Shown piece after piece: positions 43,942-52,375 of a stretch of 64,000 nucleotides of DNA. The number at the start of each line of letters is the position of its first letter. The stretch's first letter is position 1. Under the pieces are notes generated by a model. It saw only the letters and a program-made list of their open reading frames with translations, did no database searches and was not told the DNA's origin. This stretch comes from Scytonematopsis contorta HA4267-MV1. GTDB taxonomy: Bacteria; Cyanobacteriota; Cyanobacteriia; Cyanobacteriales; Nostocaceae. The stretch is taken from NCBI GenBank assembly GCA_019359035.1, contig JAHHIC010000048.1:122890-186889 (forward strand), in the 5' to 3' direction. A program made the position numbers and the translations under genes.

Positions 43942-46126
43942 ATGACAAAGTTAATTATTCTCAATTTGGATGGGGACTTATTCCAGGGAGTGAGAGTCAC
44001 GCTAACAATAGTCTCTTCAAAAAATACTCTCATTAGAGAAATTACTGGAAGTTTACCTCCCAACCCAAACCTGAAGACAGCACTTGACCAATGGCATACA
44101 AACTACGGACGTAATTGACTCATGCAGCTTATGATGAAATTGGTGGAATAGAGACAGCTGTAGTCAGTTATGCTGAACAGGTGTATGCTAAACTCAGCGA
44201 AAAAGAAAAAGAACAAGCACGACGTATTTTTCTCCAGTTGATACGTCCAGGAGAAGGGACAGACGATACAAAGCGTTTGGCTTTGCTCACGGAAGTAGGG
44301 TTAGAAAATAGGGATTTGGTTACGCACCTTGCTTCAAATCGTTTAGTTGTTACGGGACGTGATTCAACAACTGAGCTGGAAACTGTAGAAATTGTACATG
44401 AAGCTTTAATTAGGGAATGGGAACGACTGCGCTGTTGGATTGAAATAGACCGGGAGTTCCGCATATGGCAACAAGGTTTACGCACTTTAATGCACCAGTG
44501 GGATGCTAATGGTAGGCTTGAAGATGGGTTATTATTTGGCAAAGTTCTGACTGATGCTGAAGATTGGTTACAAAAGCGGACAGATGAATTAACCGCAGAG
44601 CAAGAATATATCAAAGCAAGCTTGTTAGCAAGAGAAAAGAAACAGCAACAGCAAGAACGCAAACGCAAGCAGACTATTTTTAGTTTAGCTAGTGGATTGG
44701 CTGGAGCTATAATTCTTGCTTCCGGAGCTTTTTGGCAATGGCAACAAGCAGAAATACGTAGGGTTAATGCTGAATTAAATACAATGAGTGCGGATTCCAA
44801 AGTACTACTAAACTCTAATCAAGAGTTGGAATCTTTAATAGAAGGGGTGAGAGCAGGAAGAAAATTACAGTCAGCAATAGGAGTTGCTTCTGATACTAAA
44901 ATGCGAGTGGTGCTAGCATTGCAAGAAGTAGTTTATGGTGTGAGAGAGCGGAATAGATTTGATGGCAGCAAGGGAGATTTTAGTCCTGACGGGAAAATGC
45001 TTGTTACACTCAATAAAAATACTATCAAAATTTGGGACGCTGATGGAAAAAATATAATCACAAAAATAACGGATGGTAAAAATAGTTTTGCTGATGTAAG
45101 TTTTAGTCCAGATAGTAAAATTCTAGTGACAGCAAGTAATGAGGGTAAGATAAAACTTTGGAGCATTGACGGTCGTTTGCTCAGAACTTTTAATGAACAG
45201 AGTTTGAAAATAGCCTTTAGTTTTGATGGTAAGATGCTTGCTTCGATGAGGGAAGATGGAACAGTCAAGCTTTGGAAACTCGATGGTACTTTACTGAAAA
45301 CATTTAAAGGACAAAAGGTTAATGATATAGGTCGTGTTGGTGCTACTATTATTTTTAGCCCTGATGACACAATGCTAGCCGCAATTAATAGCGATGGTAA
45401 AATGTTTTATTGGAACATCAACGGGACTTTAATTAAAGTTGTTGAAAGGGTAAAAGGTGGAAGAGAAAGAGATTTTAGAGAAGACCAAAACACTTATATA
45501 GCCTTTAGCCCAAATAGTAAAATACTGGCGTTAGTTGCTCCTAAAGGTACAAACTTATTTGACCGTAATGGAACATTGCTTAAAACAATTAAAAATGAGT
45601 ATAATCCATGGATTAATAGCGTAACTTTTAATCAGGATTCATGGATTAATGGCGTAACTTTTAGTCCGGATGGCAAAACAATTGCTTTACTGCACTTTGG
45701 TACAGTCCATCTGTGGAGCCTTGAGGGTAAAAAGATTAAAACTTTGAAAGGAGATGTAACAACTGGCTCCTCAAATCTTTCAAAGGACACAACAATACGG
45801 TTAGTGATGTTAGCTTTAGCCCTGATGGCAAAATAATAGCATCAGGGAGTGGCGACGACGAAACTGTTAGACTTTGGAATCTTAATGGTAGCGAACTTTT
45901 TACCTTTAAAAATAATAATGAGAGTGATTCAACCATTACTAGTATGAGTTTAAGCCCAGATGGTAAGTTACTAGCTATAGGTAATAGTAATGGCACAGTA
46001 AATCTGAAAAGTTTGGATATTGATGAGTTGCTAACGCTAGGTTGCGACTGGCTAAGCGATTACCTGCGAAATAATCCTAATGTCAGCGAAAGCAACAAAC
46101 ACTTATGTCCTGATACCAGCAAATAA
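43942..46126 (+). pseudogene. Broken CHAT/nSTAND/WD40 gene (internal deletion plus frameshift)
   Basis: Three pieces of one former gene can be read. Piece 1, 43942-44118 (58 codons, MTKLIILNLDGDLFQG to WHTNYGRN), matches the lead-in of cyanobacterial CHAT proteins, including the intact one at 21847 (MAKLVVLKL, GYLPP). Piece 2 starts at 44115 in another frame with the winged-helix end of an nSTAND1 NTPase, so the CHAT domain and the P-loop NTPase are missing at this junction. Piece 3 continues WD40 blades from about 45777 to 46126 in a shifted frame (NTVSDVSFSPDGK, ETVRLWNLNG). The normal product would be a signalling or conflict-type ATPase with a WD40 sensor. It is almost certainly non-functional as such. 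Confidence 0.8.
44115..45836 (+). CDS. Middle fragment of the broken gene: nSTAND tail, membrane helix, WD40 blades
   Basis: It has 573 codons from a TTG that lies at the deletion junction, with no credible ribosome site. About 1-175 is the C-terminal helical part of an nSTAND1-type NTPase (AYDEIGGIETAV, QARRIFLQLIRPGEG, EIVHEALIREWERL). A coiled-coil-like QQQQERKRKQ stretch and a membrane helix at about 188-207 follow, then five or six WD40 blades from residue 290 on (FSPDGKML, IKIWDADGK, VKLWKLDGTLLKTFKG). The last 25 residues (after KTLKGDVTT) are out of frame relative to the WD40 pattern. It could still be expressed as a truncated WD40 protein, but is best regarded as part of the pseudogene. 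Confidence 0.65.
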   Translation: MTHAAYDEIGGIETAVVSYAEQVYAKLSEKEKEQARRIFLQLIRPGEGTDDTKRLALLTEVGLENRDLVTHLASNRLVVTGRDSTTELETVEIVHEALIREWERLRCWIEIDREFRIWQQGLRTLMHQWDANGRLEDGLLFGKVLTDAEDWLQKRTDELTAEQEYIKASLLAREKKQQQQERKRKQTIFSLASGLAGAIILASGAFWQWQQAEIRRVNAELNTMSADSKVLLNSNQELESLIEGVRAGRKLQSAIGVASDTKMRVVLALQEVVYGVRERNRFDGSKGDFSPDGKMLVTLNKNTIKIWDADGKNIITKITDGKNSFADVSFSPDSKILVTASNEGKIKLWSIDGRLLRTFNEQSLKIAFSFDGKMLASMREDGTVKLWKLDGTLLKTFKGQKVNDIGRVGATIIFSPDDTMLAAINSDGKMFYWNINGTLIKVVERVKGGRERDFREDQNTYIAFSPNSKILALVAPKGTNLFDRNGTLLKTIKNEYNPWINSVTFNQDSWINGVTFSPDGKTIALLHFGTVHLWSLEGKKIKTLKGDVTTGSSNLSKDTTIRLVMLALALMAK

Positions 46127-46309
46127 ACTAGTACAATTTACCAGCAGTGTTTCTTCTTTAGTTAATATGCTATAGAAGTTTAATTGAAAATAGCTCAAGA
46201 CTAGAAATACGCTGCTTACTTGGGCTTTTTTGAACAGTTTGTTAATTCTATATATGAATTGGGGAACTATATATTAAGGTCACCATATTTAGATTAGGCT
46301 TCGGTAATT

Positions 46310-46777
46310 ATGGATTTAACAAATTTAAAATGGACTAAAAACATAAAGCACCCAGATGGTGATTTATGGGCTTATCAAAATTTTAATATTGAGAGCTTAT
46401 TTAAGCTCAATTGGAAGAATAATACAAGTAATGCAGACCAACCAAAGAAGGATGATTTAATTCTGTTGAGACAAAAAGGTTATGTAACTCACTTAGTCAA
46501 AGTTTTAGATTACAAGCATGAACGAGAGACTTGGGAAGGTGATTACAATATTTATCGGATTGTTGAAGCTCTGTGGGTAATTAATTTTGAATATCTACCC
46601 ACCTTTGCAAAAGCTGATAATGTGTTTGGGTATCCTGAAGTTCTTTATTATCAGGGTGGTAATGTAATGGAAATAGCAACTTTGCCCACTTTTAAAGAAT
46701 ATTGGGATAGCAATGGTGGTTGTGATGCTTTCAAAAAGCATTTTCATAAAATTATTAGTTTGTCTTTCAGCTTTTGA
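46310..46777 (+). CDS. Hypothetical protein
   Basis: It has 155 residues, soluble, with no signal peptide. It starts MDLTNLKWTKNIKHPDGDLW and has aromatic-rich strands (DLWAYQNFNIESLFKLNW, DDLILLRQKGYVTHLVKVLD, YNIYRIVEALWVINFEYLP). The LRQKGYVTHLVKVLD block and beta-rich layout recall PUA/EVE-like or SH3-like folds, but that is only an impression. No named family recognised. It lies upstream of the tandem structured elements in the same direction. Confidence 0.6.
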   Translation: MDLTNLKWTKNIKHPDGDLWAYQNFNIESLFKLNWKNNTSNADQPKKDDLILLRQKGYVTHLVKVLDYKHERETWEGDYNIYRIVEALWVINFEYLPTFAKADNVFGYPEVLYYQGGNVMEIATLPTFKEYWDSNGGCDAFKKHFHKIISLSFSF

Positions 46778-46829
46778 CTCTTAATTTATTTCCTGGCTGG
46801 CTATATTTTGAGGAATGAAAAGAATATCC

Positions 46830-47083
46830 AAAACTCAAAAACCCAGTTATGATAACTGGGCTTGAGTTGGGGTAAGTCCCCGTGGTTTAGTATATAAGTT
46901 TATTATAGCCGCTCGTTTTGTAATAAGCACAAGCGGGTTTTAAATAATTACGAAGAAGCAAATTTATTATGTTTCTCCGTAATGGTGTGGTCTGTGTTAT
47001 ATATTTATAGGTTCAGGAAAATCAAGTTATGCAGCTTCGTAATTAAATCACTCCAAAATACTTGAAACGCTTAAACTACAATA
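46830..47083 (+). ncRNA. Tandem structured element, copy 1 (candidate non-coding RNA)
   Basis: A 254-nt unit directly followed by a second copy. Predicted helices: P1 CCCAGTT (46842-46848) / AACTGGG (46854-46860) extended by AACTCAA/TTGAGTT; P2 GGGG (46869-46872) / CCCC (46878-46881) with loop TAAGT; P3 CCGCT (46909-46913) / AGCGG (46932-46936); P4 ATTACG (46947-46952) / CGTAAT (46978-46983) extended by AGAA/TTCT. A conserved unpaired tail has AGTTATGCAG. Compared with copy 2, P2 and P4 change on both sides while pairing is kept. It could be two small RNAs or a leader element of the GNAT gene downstream. No match to a known RNA family came to mind. Confidence 0.55.
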
Positions 47084-47337
47084 AAAACTCAAAAACCCAG
47101 CCGTGATAACTGGGTTTTTAAGTTGGAGTAAGTCTCCGTGGTTTAGTTATATAAATTTGTTATAGTCGCTTGCCTTTAAATAGATAGGCAATTGTTAAAT
47201 AATTATGGAGAAATACTATATGTTTGATTCTCCATAGAGTGTGTTTTGTGTTCTATATCTATTTATAGGGACAGCAAAATCTAGTTATGCAGTTTCGCGC
47301 TTGAATCCGGCAAAAATATCTGAAACTTTTGAACCAT
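47084..47337 (+). ncRNA. Tandem structured element, copy 2 (candidate non-coding RNA)
   Basis: The same 254-nt unit. P1 AAAAACCCAG / CTGGGTTTTT (ends 47100 and 47119), a shape that could itself terminate transcription; P2 GGAG (47125-47128) / CTCC (47134-47137), loop TAAGT identical; P3 TTGCCT (47170-47175) / AGGCAA (47186-47191); P4 TATGGAGAA (47204-47212) / TTCTCCATA (47228-47236). Strongly conserved single-stranded blocks are TCCGTGGTTTAG, TTTATAGG and AGTTATGCAG. The unit ends 66 bases before the GNAT start codon, so it may lie in that gene's leader. Confidence 0.55.
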
Positions 47338-47403
47338 AATAAGTTTTACACCTATACAACTTCGTATGCTTTAATGAAGGGGAAGCACTCCAGAACATTA
47401 CAA

Positions 47404-48279
47404 ATGCCCACGATTCAGACTTTAAAACCTGGTGATGAAGAGGCTCTTGAGGCTTTTCTAGCACAACATGCAAGCACCTCAATGTTCCTACGGTCAAACT
47501 TGCGTGCAGTTGGACTATTGGACAATGGTGAAAGATTTCAGGGTACATATGTTGCAGCTATTGAAGATGAAAAAATTATTGCAGTTGCCGCACATTACTG
47601 GAACGGGATGGTAATTCCTCAAGCTCCTGTGTATCTTAAGGAAGTGGTTCAAGCTGCTGTGCTTCAATCAGGTCGAATGATTTCTGGGATTACTGGAGCT
47701 GGGAAGCAAGTTGAAGCTGCTACGGATATCTTGGGACTTCGAGATAAACAGATTAGCCTTGACGAACGAGAAGTTTTATTTTCTTTAACGCTTTGTGATT
47801 TAAAAGTTCCCGATGCCTTAACAACAGGAGAAGTTATATGTCGCTTACCATTACCTGTAGAGTTAGAGTTGCTAGGTAATTGGTGTGCTGCTTATACGGT
47901 GGAAGCATTGGGAAAAGCAGATACTCCAAAGTTGCTGCATGAGTGTCGTCGAACTGTGGAAAATCGCCAGTTAGATAAAGCTCATTTTTGTCTTGTTAAA
48001 GAACAACAGCCCTTAGCTTACTGCACTTTTAACGCTCAATTACCTGATGTTGTGCAAATTGGTGGAGTCTGGACACCTCCCAATTTACGTGGTAATGGAT
48101 ATGCAAAATCTGTTGTCGCTGGAGCGTTGTTACACGCACGTTCCGTTGGAGTAAAGCAGGCTATCTTATTTACTCAAAGAAATAACATAGCTGCTCAGTC
48201 TGTTTACAGAGCTATTGGATTTGAAGCAACAGGAGAAGAATATGGCTTGTTGCTATTACAAAATCCTGTCGCGTCATAG
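47404..48279 (+). CDS. GNAT family N-acetyltransferase, two-domain
   Basis: With ATG at 47404 (MPTIQTLKPGDEEALEAFL) it has 291 residues; in-frame ATGs at 47374 and 47329 would add sequence overlapping the upstream element. The C-terminal GNAT domain (about 180-285) has the acetyl-CoA motif PPNLRGNGYAKSVVAGAL and the closing NIAAQSVYRAIGFEATGEEY. The N-terminal half is a degenerate second GNAT-like or substrate domain, as in other cyanobacterial proteins of about 290 residues with the LEAFLAQHASTSMFLRSNLR start. The acceptor substrate is unknown. It lies just after the tandem structured elements, which may control it. Confidence 0.85.
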   Translation: MPTIQTLKPGDEEALEAFLAQHASTSMFLRSNLRAVGLLDNGERFQGTYVAAIEDEKIIAVAAHYWNGMVIPQAPVYLKEVVQAAVLQSGRMISGITGAGKQVEAATDILGLRDKQISLDEREVLFSLTLCDLKVPDALTTGEVICRLPLPVELELLGNWCAAYTVEALGKADTPKLLHECRRTVENRQLDKAHFCLVKEQQPLAYCTFNAQLPDVVQIGGVWTPPNLRGNGYAKSVVAGALLHARSVGVKQAILFTQRNNIAAQSVYRAIGFEATGEEYGLLLLQNPVAS

Positions 48280-48746
48280 TTTTTTACAAAAATATTTACA
48301 ATGTAGTAGATGCGTACCCAGTATAAATATTTTTAGCTAGCGAAATAATGTTTAAATATTTGCACTTAACTAATTGCACCCAGTTTTCTGTATGTTGTAC
48401 CAAAGCATCTATATTTTAAGGTTGATAAAGCATATTGAATGAATTATACATGGGTTATGACACCGTCTTTACACTATTTTACACATTATTAAGTTTTAAT
48501 TTTCAAGCATTGCAGACAATATAATAGTGATTTACATATTAGTTCAGCTTTTTTACTTAGTGATTAAAGTAATCAAAATCCCTAACATCATCTGATTCGT
48601 ATGTGATTATTGAATTTAATTAAATTATCACTGCTCAGTTAATAAATCATGTTTTATTGATGAATGTATTAATTTCATACCGAGGTGTGCAAGTGAATTG
48701 AAATACTGCCACCTTCGATTAATGGTAAGGCTGGGAGTTGGAAACT
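48280..48746. other. Intergenic region, AT-rich
   Basis: About 470 bases without a gene. No repeats of the families seen elsewhere. It presumably carries the promoter of the small gene pair that follows. Confidence 0.4.
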
Positions 48747-49148
48747 GTGATTAATCCTGAAGATTTTCCAAAACATAATAAGAGAGTCAAGACGGCAGAG
48801 TGTTTCAAAGTTCTAGAAAATGGAAAAATTCGGTATTATGAGCCAATAAAACCAGCTACTAGTGAAGGACCATCCGTAGGTGCAAGACTAGTAAAAGAGG
48901 TTGATAAACATGGGAATGTTCGCTCTTGGTATGAGACGATTGACCGAGAAACTGGTAAACCAAGACAAATTCGTGTAGAACAAGAGAAAGAGAACGGGTT
49001 AAAAGTTAAAAAACACTACCTCAAGGAACCAAATACAGGTCAACTAACAGAAGCGTGGTTAAGTATATATGATGTAGAATCAAAAACTTGGGTTAAGGCT
49101 AGATATGATAAAGCTCTTTGTAAATTTGTAAAGGAGACAATCAAATGA
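48747..49148 (+). CDS. Small basic protein resembling polymorphic-toxin C-terminal modules
   Basis: With GTG at 48747 it has 133 residues; GGGAG at 48733-48737 is nine bases upstream, while the TTG at 48738 would overlap that site. The sequence is Lys-rich. The run KIRYYEPIKPA, then GPSVGARLVKEVD and VRSWYETIDRETGKPRQIRV, resembles the pattern (ARxVxE ... RxWYETxDxxG) I know from C-terminal regions of polymorphic toxins, but there is no N-terminal delivery domain. The next gene overlaps it by four bases and is acidic, as immunity genes usually are. Either a stand-alone toxin or a remnant of a larger toxin is possible. Toxicity is not shown. Confidence 0.55.
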   Translation: MINPEDFPKHNKRVKTAECFKVLENGKIRYYEPIKPATSEGPSVGARLVKEVDKHGNVRSWYETIDRETGKPRQIRVEQEKENGLKVKKHYLKEPNTGQLTEAWLSIYDVESKTWVKARYDKALCKFVKETIK

Positions 49149-49453
49149 CTAAACATCTTACAAAACGTCAAGTGTCACATCAGGTTAGTAGATGGTTGGA
49201 AGCTAAAACAACCTCCGCAGAGCTAGCAATTTGGGCACGAAAATCTAAGTCAAGTTGGGAAAATGATGAACTAGAGCTAGAAGATGAAGATTGTATTCTT
49301 GATGTTTTGTCTCAACTTTCATTTGCTGATTGGTTAGATTCCGTTCCAGAAGAATATTTATCAAGTGAGGCTGATTGTTCTTTGTCTAAACAACAAGCAC
49401 AGAAATTGATACAGATGTTAGATAAAGAGGAATGCCTTGAAAGTATTATATAA
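49145..49453 (+). CDS. Small acidic protein, possible immunity partner
   Basis: It has 102 residues; its ATG overlaps the preceding stop (ATGA), so translation is probably coupled. It is helical and acidic, with WARKSKSSWENDELELEDED, then ILDVLSQLSFADWLDSVPEE and a C-terminal helix SKQQAQKLIQMLDKEE. There is no signal or membrane span. The small acidic helical build and coupling to a basic partner fit an immunity or antitoxin protein, but no family is recognised. AAAGGAGACAATCAA gives a good ribosome binding site before the ATG. Confidence 0.55.
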   Translation: MTKHLTKRQVSHQVSRWLEAKTTSAELAIWARKSKSSWENDELELEDEDCILDVLSQLSFADWLDSVPEEYLSSEADCSLSKQQAQKLIQMLDKEECLESII

Positions 49454-49797
49454 GCCTTCTACTCACGGCTTACGACCGCTAGTAAAATTATAATTAAGCC
49501 GATGACAAAACCAAATGTAACATTTTTCTAGCTTTCAGTATCATCCCCAGAACTTTCAAACTTCAGCTTATGTTTGTTACTTTTTATTAATCAGGCTAAC
49601 ATAAACACAGAATTGTCTATGCTCTTGACTTTATCCCCAAGATAATGCCACTAGTATAACTGACCACTTCAGCAACCGTTTTCTAGCCACTCATAGCAAA
49701 ATAGTCTGTCAACAGCCTCATCCTGTTGACTGTTTTTAGTACACGTGTTTTAATTGAATTATAAGTTTATTTTTTAGAAAAAACAAAATTAATAAAT
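49454..49797. other. Intergenic region
   Basis: About 340 bases, AT-rich. A short inverted pair, CTGTCAACAG / CTGTTGACTG, near 49707-49733 followed by TTTTT may act as a terminator-like hairpin. No gene seen. Confidence 0.45.
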
Positions 49798-50010
49798 ATG
49801 GCAGAGTATCAAAAAGTGGAATATCGCATCGGTAAAGACGGTAAAATTACAGAAACTGTTGTCGGAGCTTCAGGTGCTAGTTGTACCAGTACGACATCTG
49901 GAATCGAAGAAGCTTTGGGAGAGGTAGAGAATCAAGAACTGCTTCCAGAGTATTACGAGGGAGAAGAACACCTGACTCAGAAAGAAAATCAGTCTCTAAA
50001 ACAAAAATAG
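49798..50010 (+). CDS. DUF2997 family protein
   Basis: It has 70 residues, the family size. YKVEYRIGKDGKITETVVGA-type start (here VEYRIGKDGKITETVVGASG), then SCTSTTSGIEEALGEVENQE. DUF2997 proteins are small cyanobacterial proteins often encoded near ycf35 (DUF1257) and AAA-ATPase genes; the function is unknown. A single Cys lies in the conserved GASCTSTT segment. Here the gene is 12 bases before the GrpE-like gene and heads a cluster with Hsp70 and HEAT genes. AT-rich DNA with no clear ribosome site precedes it. Confidence 0.8.
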   Translation: MAEYQKVEYRIGKDGKITETVVGASGASCTSTTSGIEEALGEVENQELLPEYYEGEEHLTQKENQSLKQK

Positions 50011-50022
50011 GAGGGGATAAAA

Positions 50023-50658
50023 ATGATAGCAGATATCCCACAAAATATTTTAGACAATTTTTTAGCTATGGGGACTTTTTCTTTCTTTAGCTATCTAACA
50101 GTTACGATTGGGGTGTTCGCACTACTTTTTGCCATCCCAGTAATCCACACTACGATAAATCAGCCTCAAAAAAAGCGGTCGCAAATCAAATTATTGCAAG
50201 AGCAACTGGAAGCAACCCAAAATAATTACTTGGAATTGCAGCAGAAATTGCAGCAACTGCTTTTAGAAAAAGAAACATTGCGTCAAGAAGGATTACGACT
50301 GCATTCTGAATTACGAGAACAGCGTACAGAACTTACCGAAGAGTTTTGCAATTCCACATTTGAGAAGCTAAAAACATTGCTAACCAACTATCCCAGTATC
50401 CATAAAATGGTGGGATATAAACCAGAGCTACACCTGCTGTCGATGTTTACACCTCTAGATAACCTGCTTTCCGAATGGGGTTATGAACCGATAGGATTAC
50501 CCTGGGAAAAAGTAGCTTACAATCCTCAAATCCATCAACCTGATGTGGGAGATATTGCGGAAGGTGAGTTAGTTTACATCAGATTTGTTGGATATCAACA
50601 TCAAGATAAAATACTTTGTCCAGCAAAAGTCAGCCGTACTTTGCCTGGAGGGAAATAA
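50023..50658 (+). CDS. Membrane-anchored coiled-coil protein, GrpE-like
   Basis: It has 211 residues. One membrane helix (about 20-42), a long coiled coil (about 48-115, rich in Gln, Leu and Glu), then a globular end with LLTNYPSIHKMV, LGEWGYEPIGLPWE-type sequence (here LLSEWGYEPIGLPWEK) and a closing EGELVYIRFVGYQHQDKILC. A coiled coil plus a beta-rich tail directly upstream of an Hsp70 gene is the layout of GrpE, the nucleotide exchange factor of Hsp70, and I infer a membrane-tethered GrpE-like role. AGGAGGGG lies before the ATG. The stop is seven bases before the Hsp70 start. Confidence 0.6.
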   Translation: MIADIPQNILDNFLAMGTFSFFSYLTVTIGVFALLFAIPVIHTTINQPQKKRSQIKLLQEQLEATQNNYLELQQKLQQLLLEKETLRQEGLRLHSELREQRTELTEEFCNSTFEKLKTLLTNYPSIHKMVGYKPELHLLSMFTPLDNLLSEWGYEPIGLPWEKVAYNPQIHQPDVGDIAEGELVYIRFVGYQHQDKILCPAKVSRTLPGGK

Positions 50659-50665
50659 TATTCAG

Positions 50666-52225
50666 ATGACAACAGTAGTAATTGATTTTGGTACTAGCAA
50701 CACAGTCGTTTGTGTTACTGACATAATTACGCAAACACCACGTACACTGAAATTTGATACTATCTCTCGACGCTTTGAAATCGCTGGTGAACAGGTAAGC
50801 GTTGTACCTTCTTTGATGTATGTAGAAGGGCAAAACAGTATCATTTTAGGCGAACAAGTACGGGCACAACGTTTAGCTTTTGCCCAACCAGAACGGACAT
50901 TTCGTGCTTTTAAACGCGATTTAGCTGCGGATTTTGTGCCACCAGAACGAATTTTGGATGGTAATAGTTATTCTGCGGAGGTAGTATCAGAACTTTTCCT
51001 CAAGCAAATTTGGGCACAAGTAGAAGAGCAATTAGAACCCAGTCGTGCTATTTTCACTGTACCAGTAGGAGCATTTGAAAGATACCTCGATTGGTTCCGC
51101 AACCTGAGTAGTAAACTAAATATTCCTACCATTCAAATTGTTGATGAATCAACAGCAGCAGCTCTAGGTTATGCTGTTCAACGTCCCGGTACAGTGGTTT
51201 TGGTGATTGACTTTGGTGGTGGGACACTGGATTTAAGTTTAGTTAGAACTGTCAAAACGACTGCTGAGCAACAAACAATTAAAGCAGAAGTTATTGCCAA
51301 GTCGGATGCTTTTATTGGTGGTGTAGATATTGATAATTGGATAGTCGAACATTACCTGCAAAAAATCGCATCTAACCGTGATGAAGTGGGGGAAATTGGG
51401 TTTATGAACTTGCTGGAAATAGCAGAAAGTTTAAAAATTCGACTTTCCAGCAGTAATGAAGCCAAAGAAGCTTGGTTTGATGATGAAAACTTTATGTCCC
51501 ACGAGTTGCAGTTGAACCGAGACGAGTTTAGCGAAATTCTAGAAAATCGCCAATTACTAGAACAACTGCGACAAACAATAGATGAAATTTTAGCGATTTC
51601 CCTTTCTAAAGGTATTAGCAAAACCGAGATAGAACAAGTATTGCTAGTGGGAGGTACTTGTCAAATACCCGCAATACAACAATTAGTTATTTCTTATTTT
51701 GGACGCCAACGAGTCAAGCTAGATAAACCCTTTGAAGCTGTAGCACATGGCGCATTGGCTTTAAGTGAAATGACTGAGGTTGATGATTATCTACGTCATA
51801 GTTACGCTATTCGCCTTTGGGAACCCCATAGCAGAAGTTACTCTTATTTTAATTTGATAGAAAAAGGAGCTAAATATCCGGGAGCAAAATCAGAAGTTTT
51901 GACTTTGCAAGTTGCCACTGAGGGACAGCGAGAAATTCGTCTGGATATTGGGGAAGTTGCGGAGGTGTCTCAAGCGGAAGTTATCTATGATAATTCGGGT
52001 AAAATGACAAGCGGACAGCTGGTCAAACAAGATACTTTTCGTTCGTTGGAAACTCACCATCAACAAGTTTGTGTGGCCCATTTACAACCACCTGGACAAA
52101 CAGGTATTGATAGGATAACGGTGCAGTTTGAGGTGAACGAACAGAGGGTATTAGTAGTAACAGTAAAAGACTTACTGACAGGAAAAAGCCTAGTCAACAA
52201 AGGAGCAATAGTAAAACTAAAATAA
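50666..52225 (+). CDS. Hsp70 family protein (short, DnaK-like)
   Basis: It starts at ATG 50666 (MTTVVIDFGTSNTVV), since the family's phosphate-1 motif must be close to the N-terminus; GGAGGG at 50647-50652 precedes it. It has 519 residues. The actin-like ATPase domain has phosphate-1 DFGTSNTVV, the connect segment IVDESTAAALGYA, phosphate-2 VIDFGGGTLDLSL and the adenosine motif LLVGGTCQIPAIQ. The substrate domain after residue 385 is short and the helical lid of DnaK (about 640 residues) is missing. It is therefore a specialised chaperone-like ATPase. It is probably co-transcribed with the GrpE-like gene and with the HEAT-repeat gene 150 bases downstream. Confidence 0.92.
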   Translation: MTTVVIDFGTSNTVVCVTDIITQTPRTLKFDTISRRFEIAGEQVSVVPSLMYVEGQNSIILGEQVRAQRLAFAQPERTFRAFKRDLAADFVPPERILDGNSYSAEVVSELFLKQIWAQVEEQLEPSRAIFTVPVGAFERYLDWFRNLSSKLNIPTIQIVDESTAAALGYAVQRPGTVVLVIDFGGGTLDLSLVRTVKTTAEQQTIKAEVIAKSDAFIGGVDIDNWIVEHYLQKIASNRDEVGEIGFMNLLEIAESLKIRLSSSNEAKEAWFDDENFMSHELQLNRDEFSEILENRQLLEQLRQTIDEILAISLSKGISKTEIEQVLLVGGTCQIPAIQQLVISYFGRQRVKLDKPFEAVAHGALALSEMTEVDDYLRHSYAIRLWEPHSRSYSYFNLIEKGAKYPGAKSEVLTLQVATEGQREIRLDIGEVAEVSQAEVIYDNSGKMTSGQLVKQDTFRSLETHHQQVCVAHLQPPGQTGIDRITVQFEVNEQRVLVVTVKDLLTGKSLVNKGAIVKLK

Positions 52226-52248
52226 TATTCCTATCCTTCCTCCTTCAT

Positions 52249-52314
52249 TTGTGGGATGGGCTTCCAGCCCGTCCATATAAAGCAGGCGGGCAAGGATGCC
52301 CACCCCACAAGAGT
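52249..52314. repeat. Inverted pair of REP-like hairpins
   Basis: A diverged copy (GTGGGATGGGCTTCCAGCCC) is followed by a full copy in reverse orientation (GGCGGGCAAGGATGCCCACC). It lies between the Hsp70 and HEAT genes. Confidence 0.8.
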
Positions 52315-52375
52315 TAGAAAAATTAAAATATGTAGTTTAAATGTGTTTTAACTTATCTAAGGTGATGTAGAAATA

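Noticed and set aside
44168..44800. 210-codon minus-strand frame opposite the nSTAND/WD40 fragment
   Set aside because: The plus strand gives clear nSTAND and WD40 motifs. The minus frame is Ser/Cys-rich with no motif.
46310..46777. Hypothetical protein considered as an EVE/PUA domain protein
   Set aside because: Only a vague resemblance of one strand block, which is not enough for a family call.
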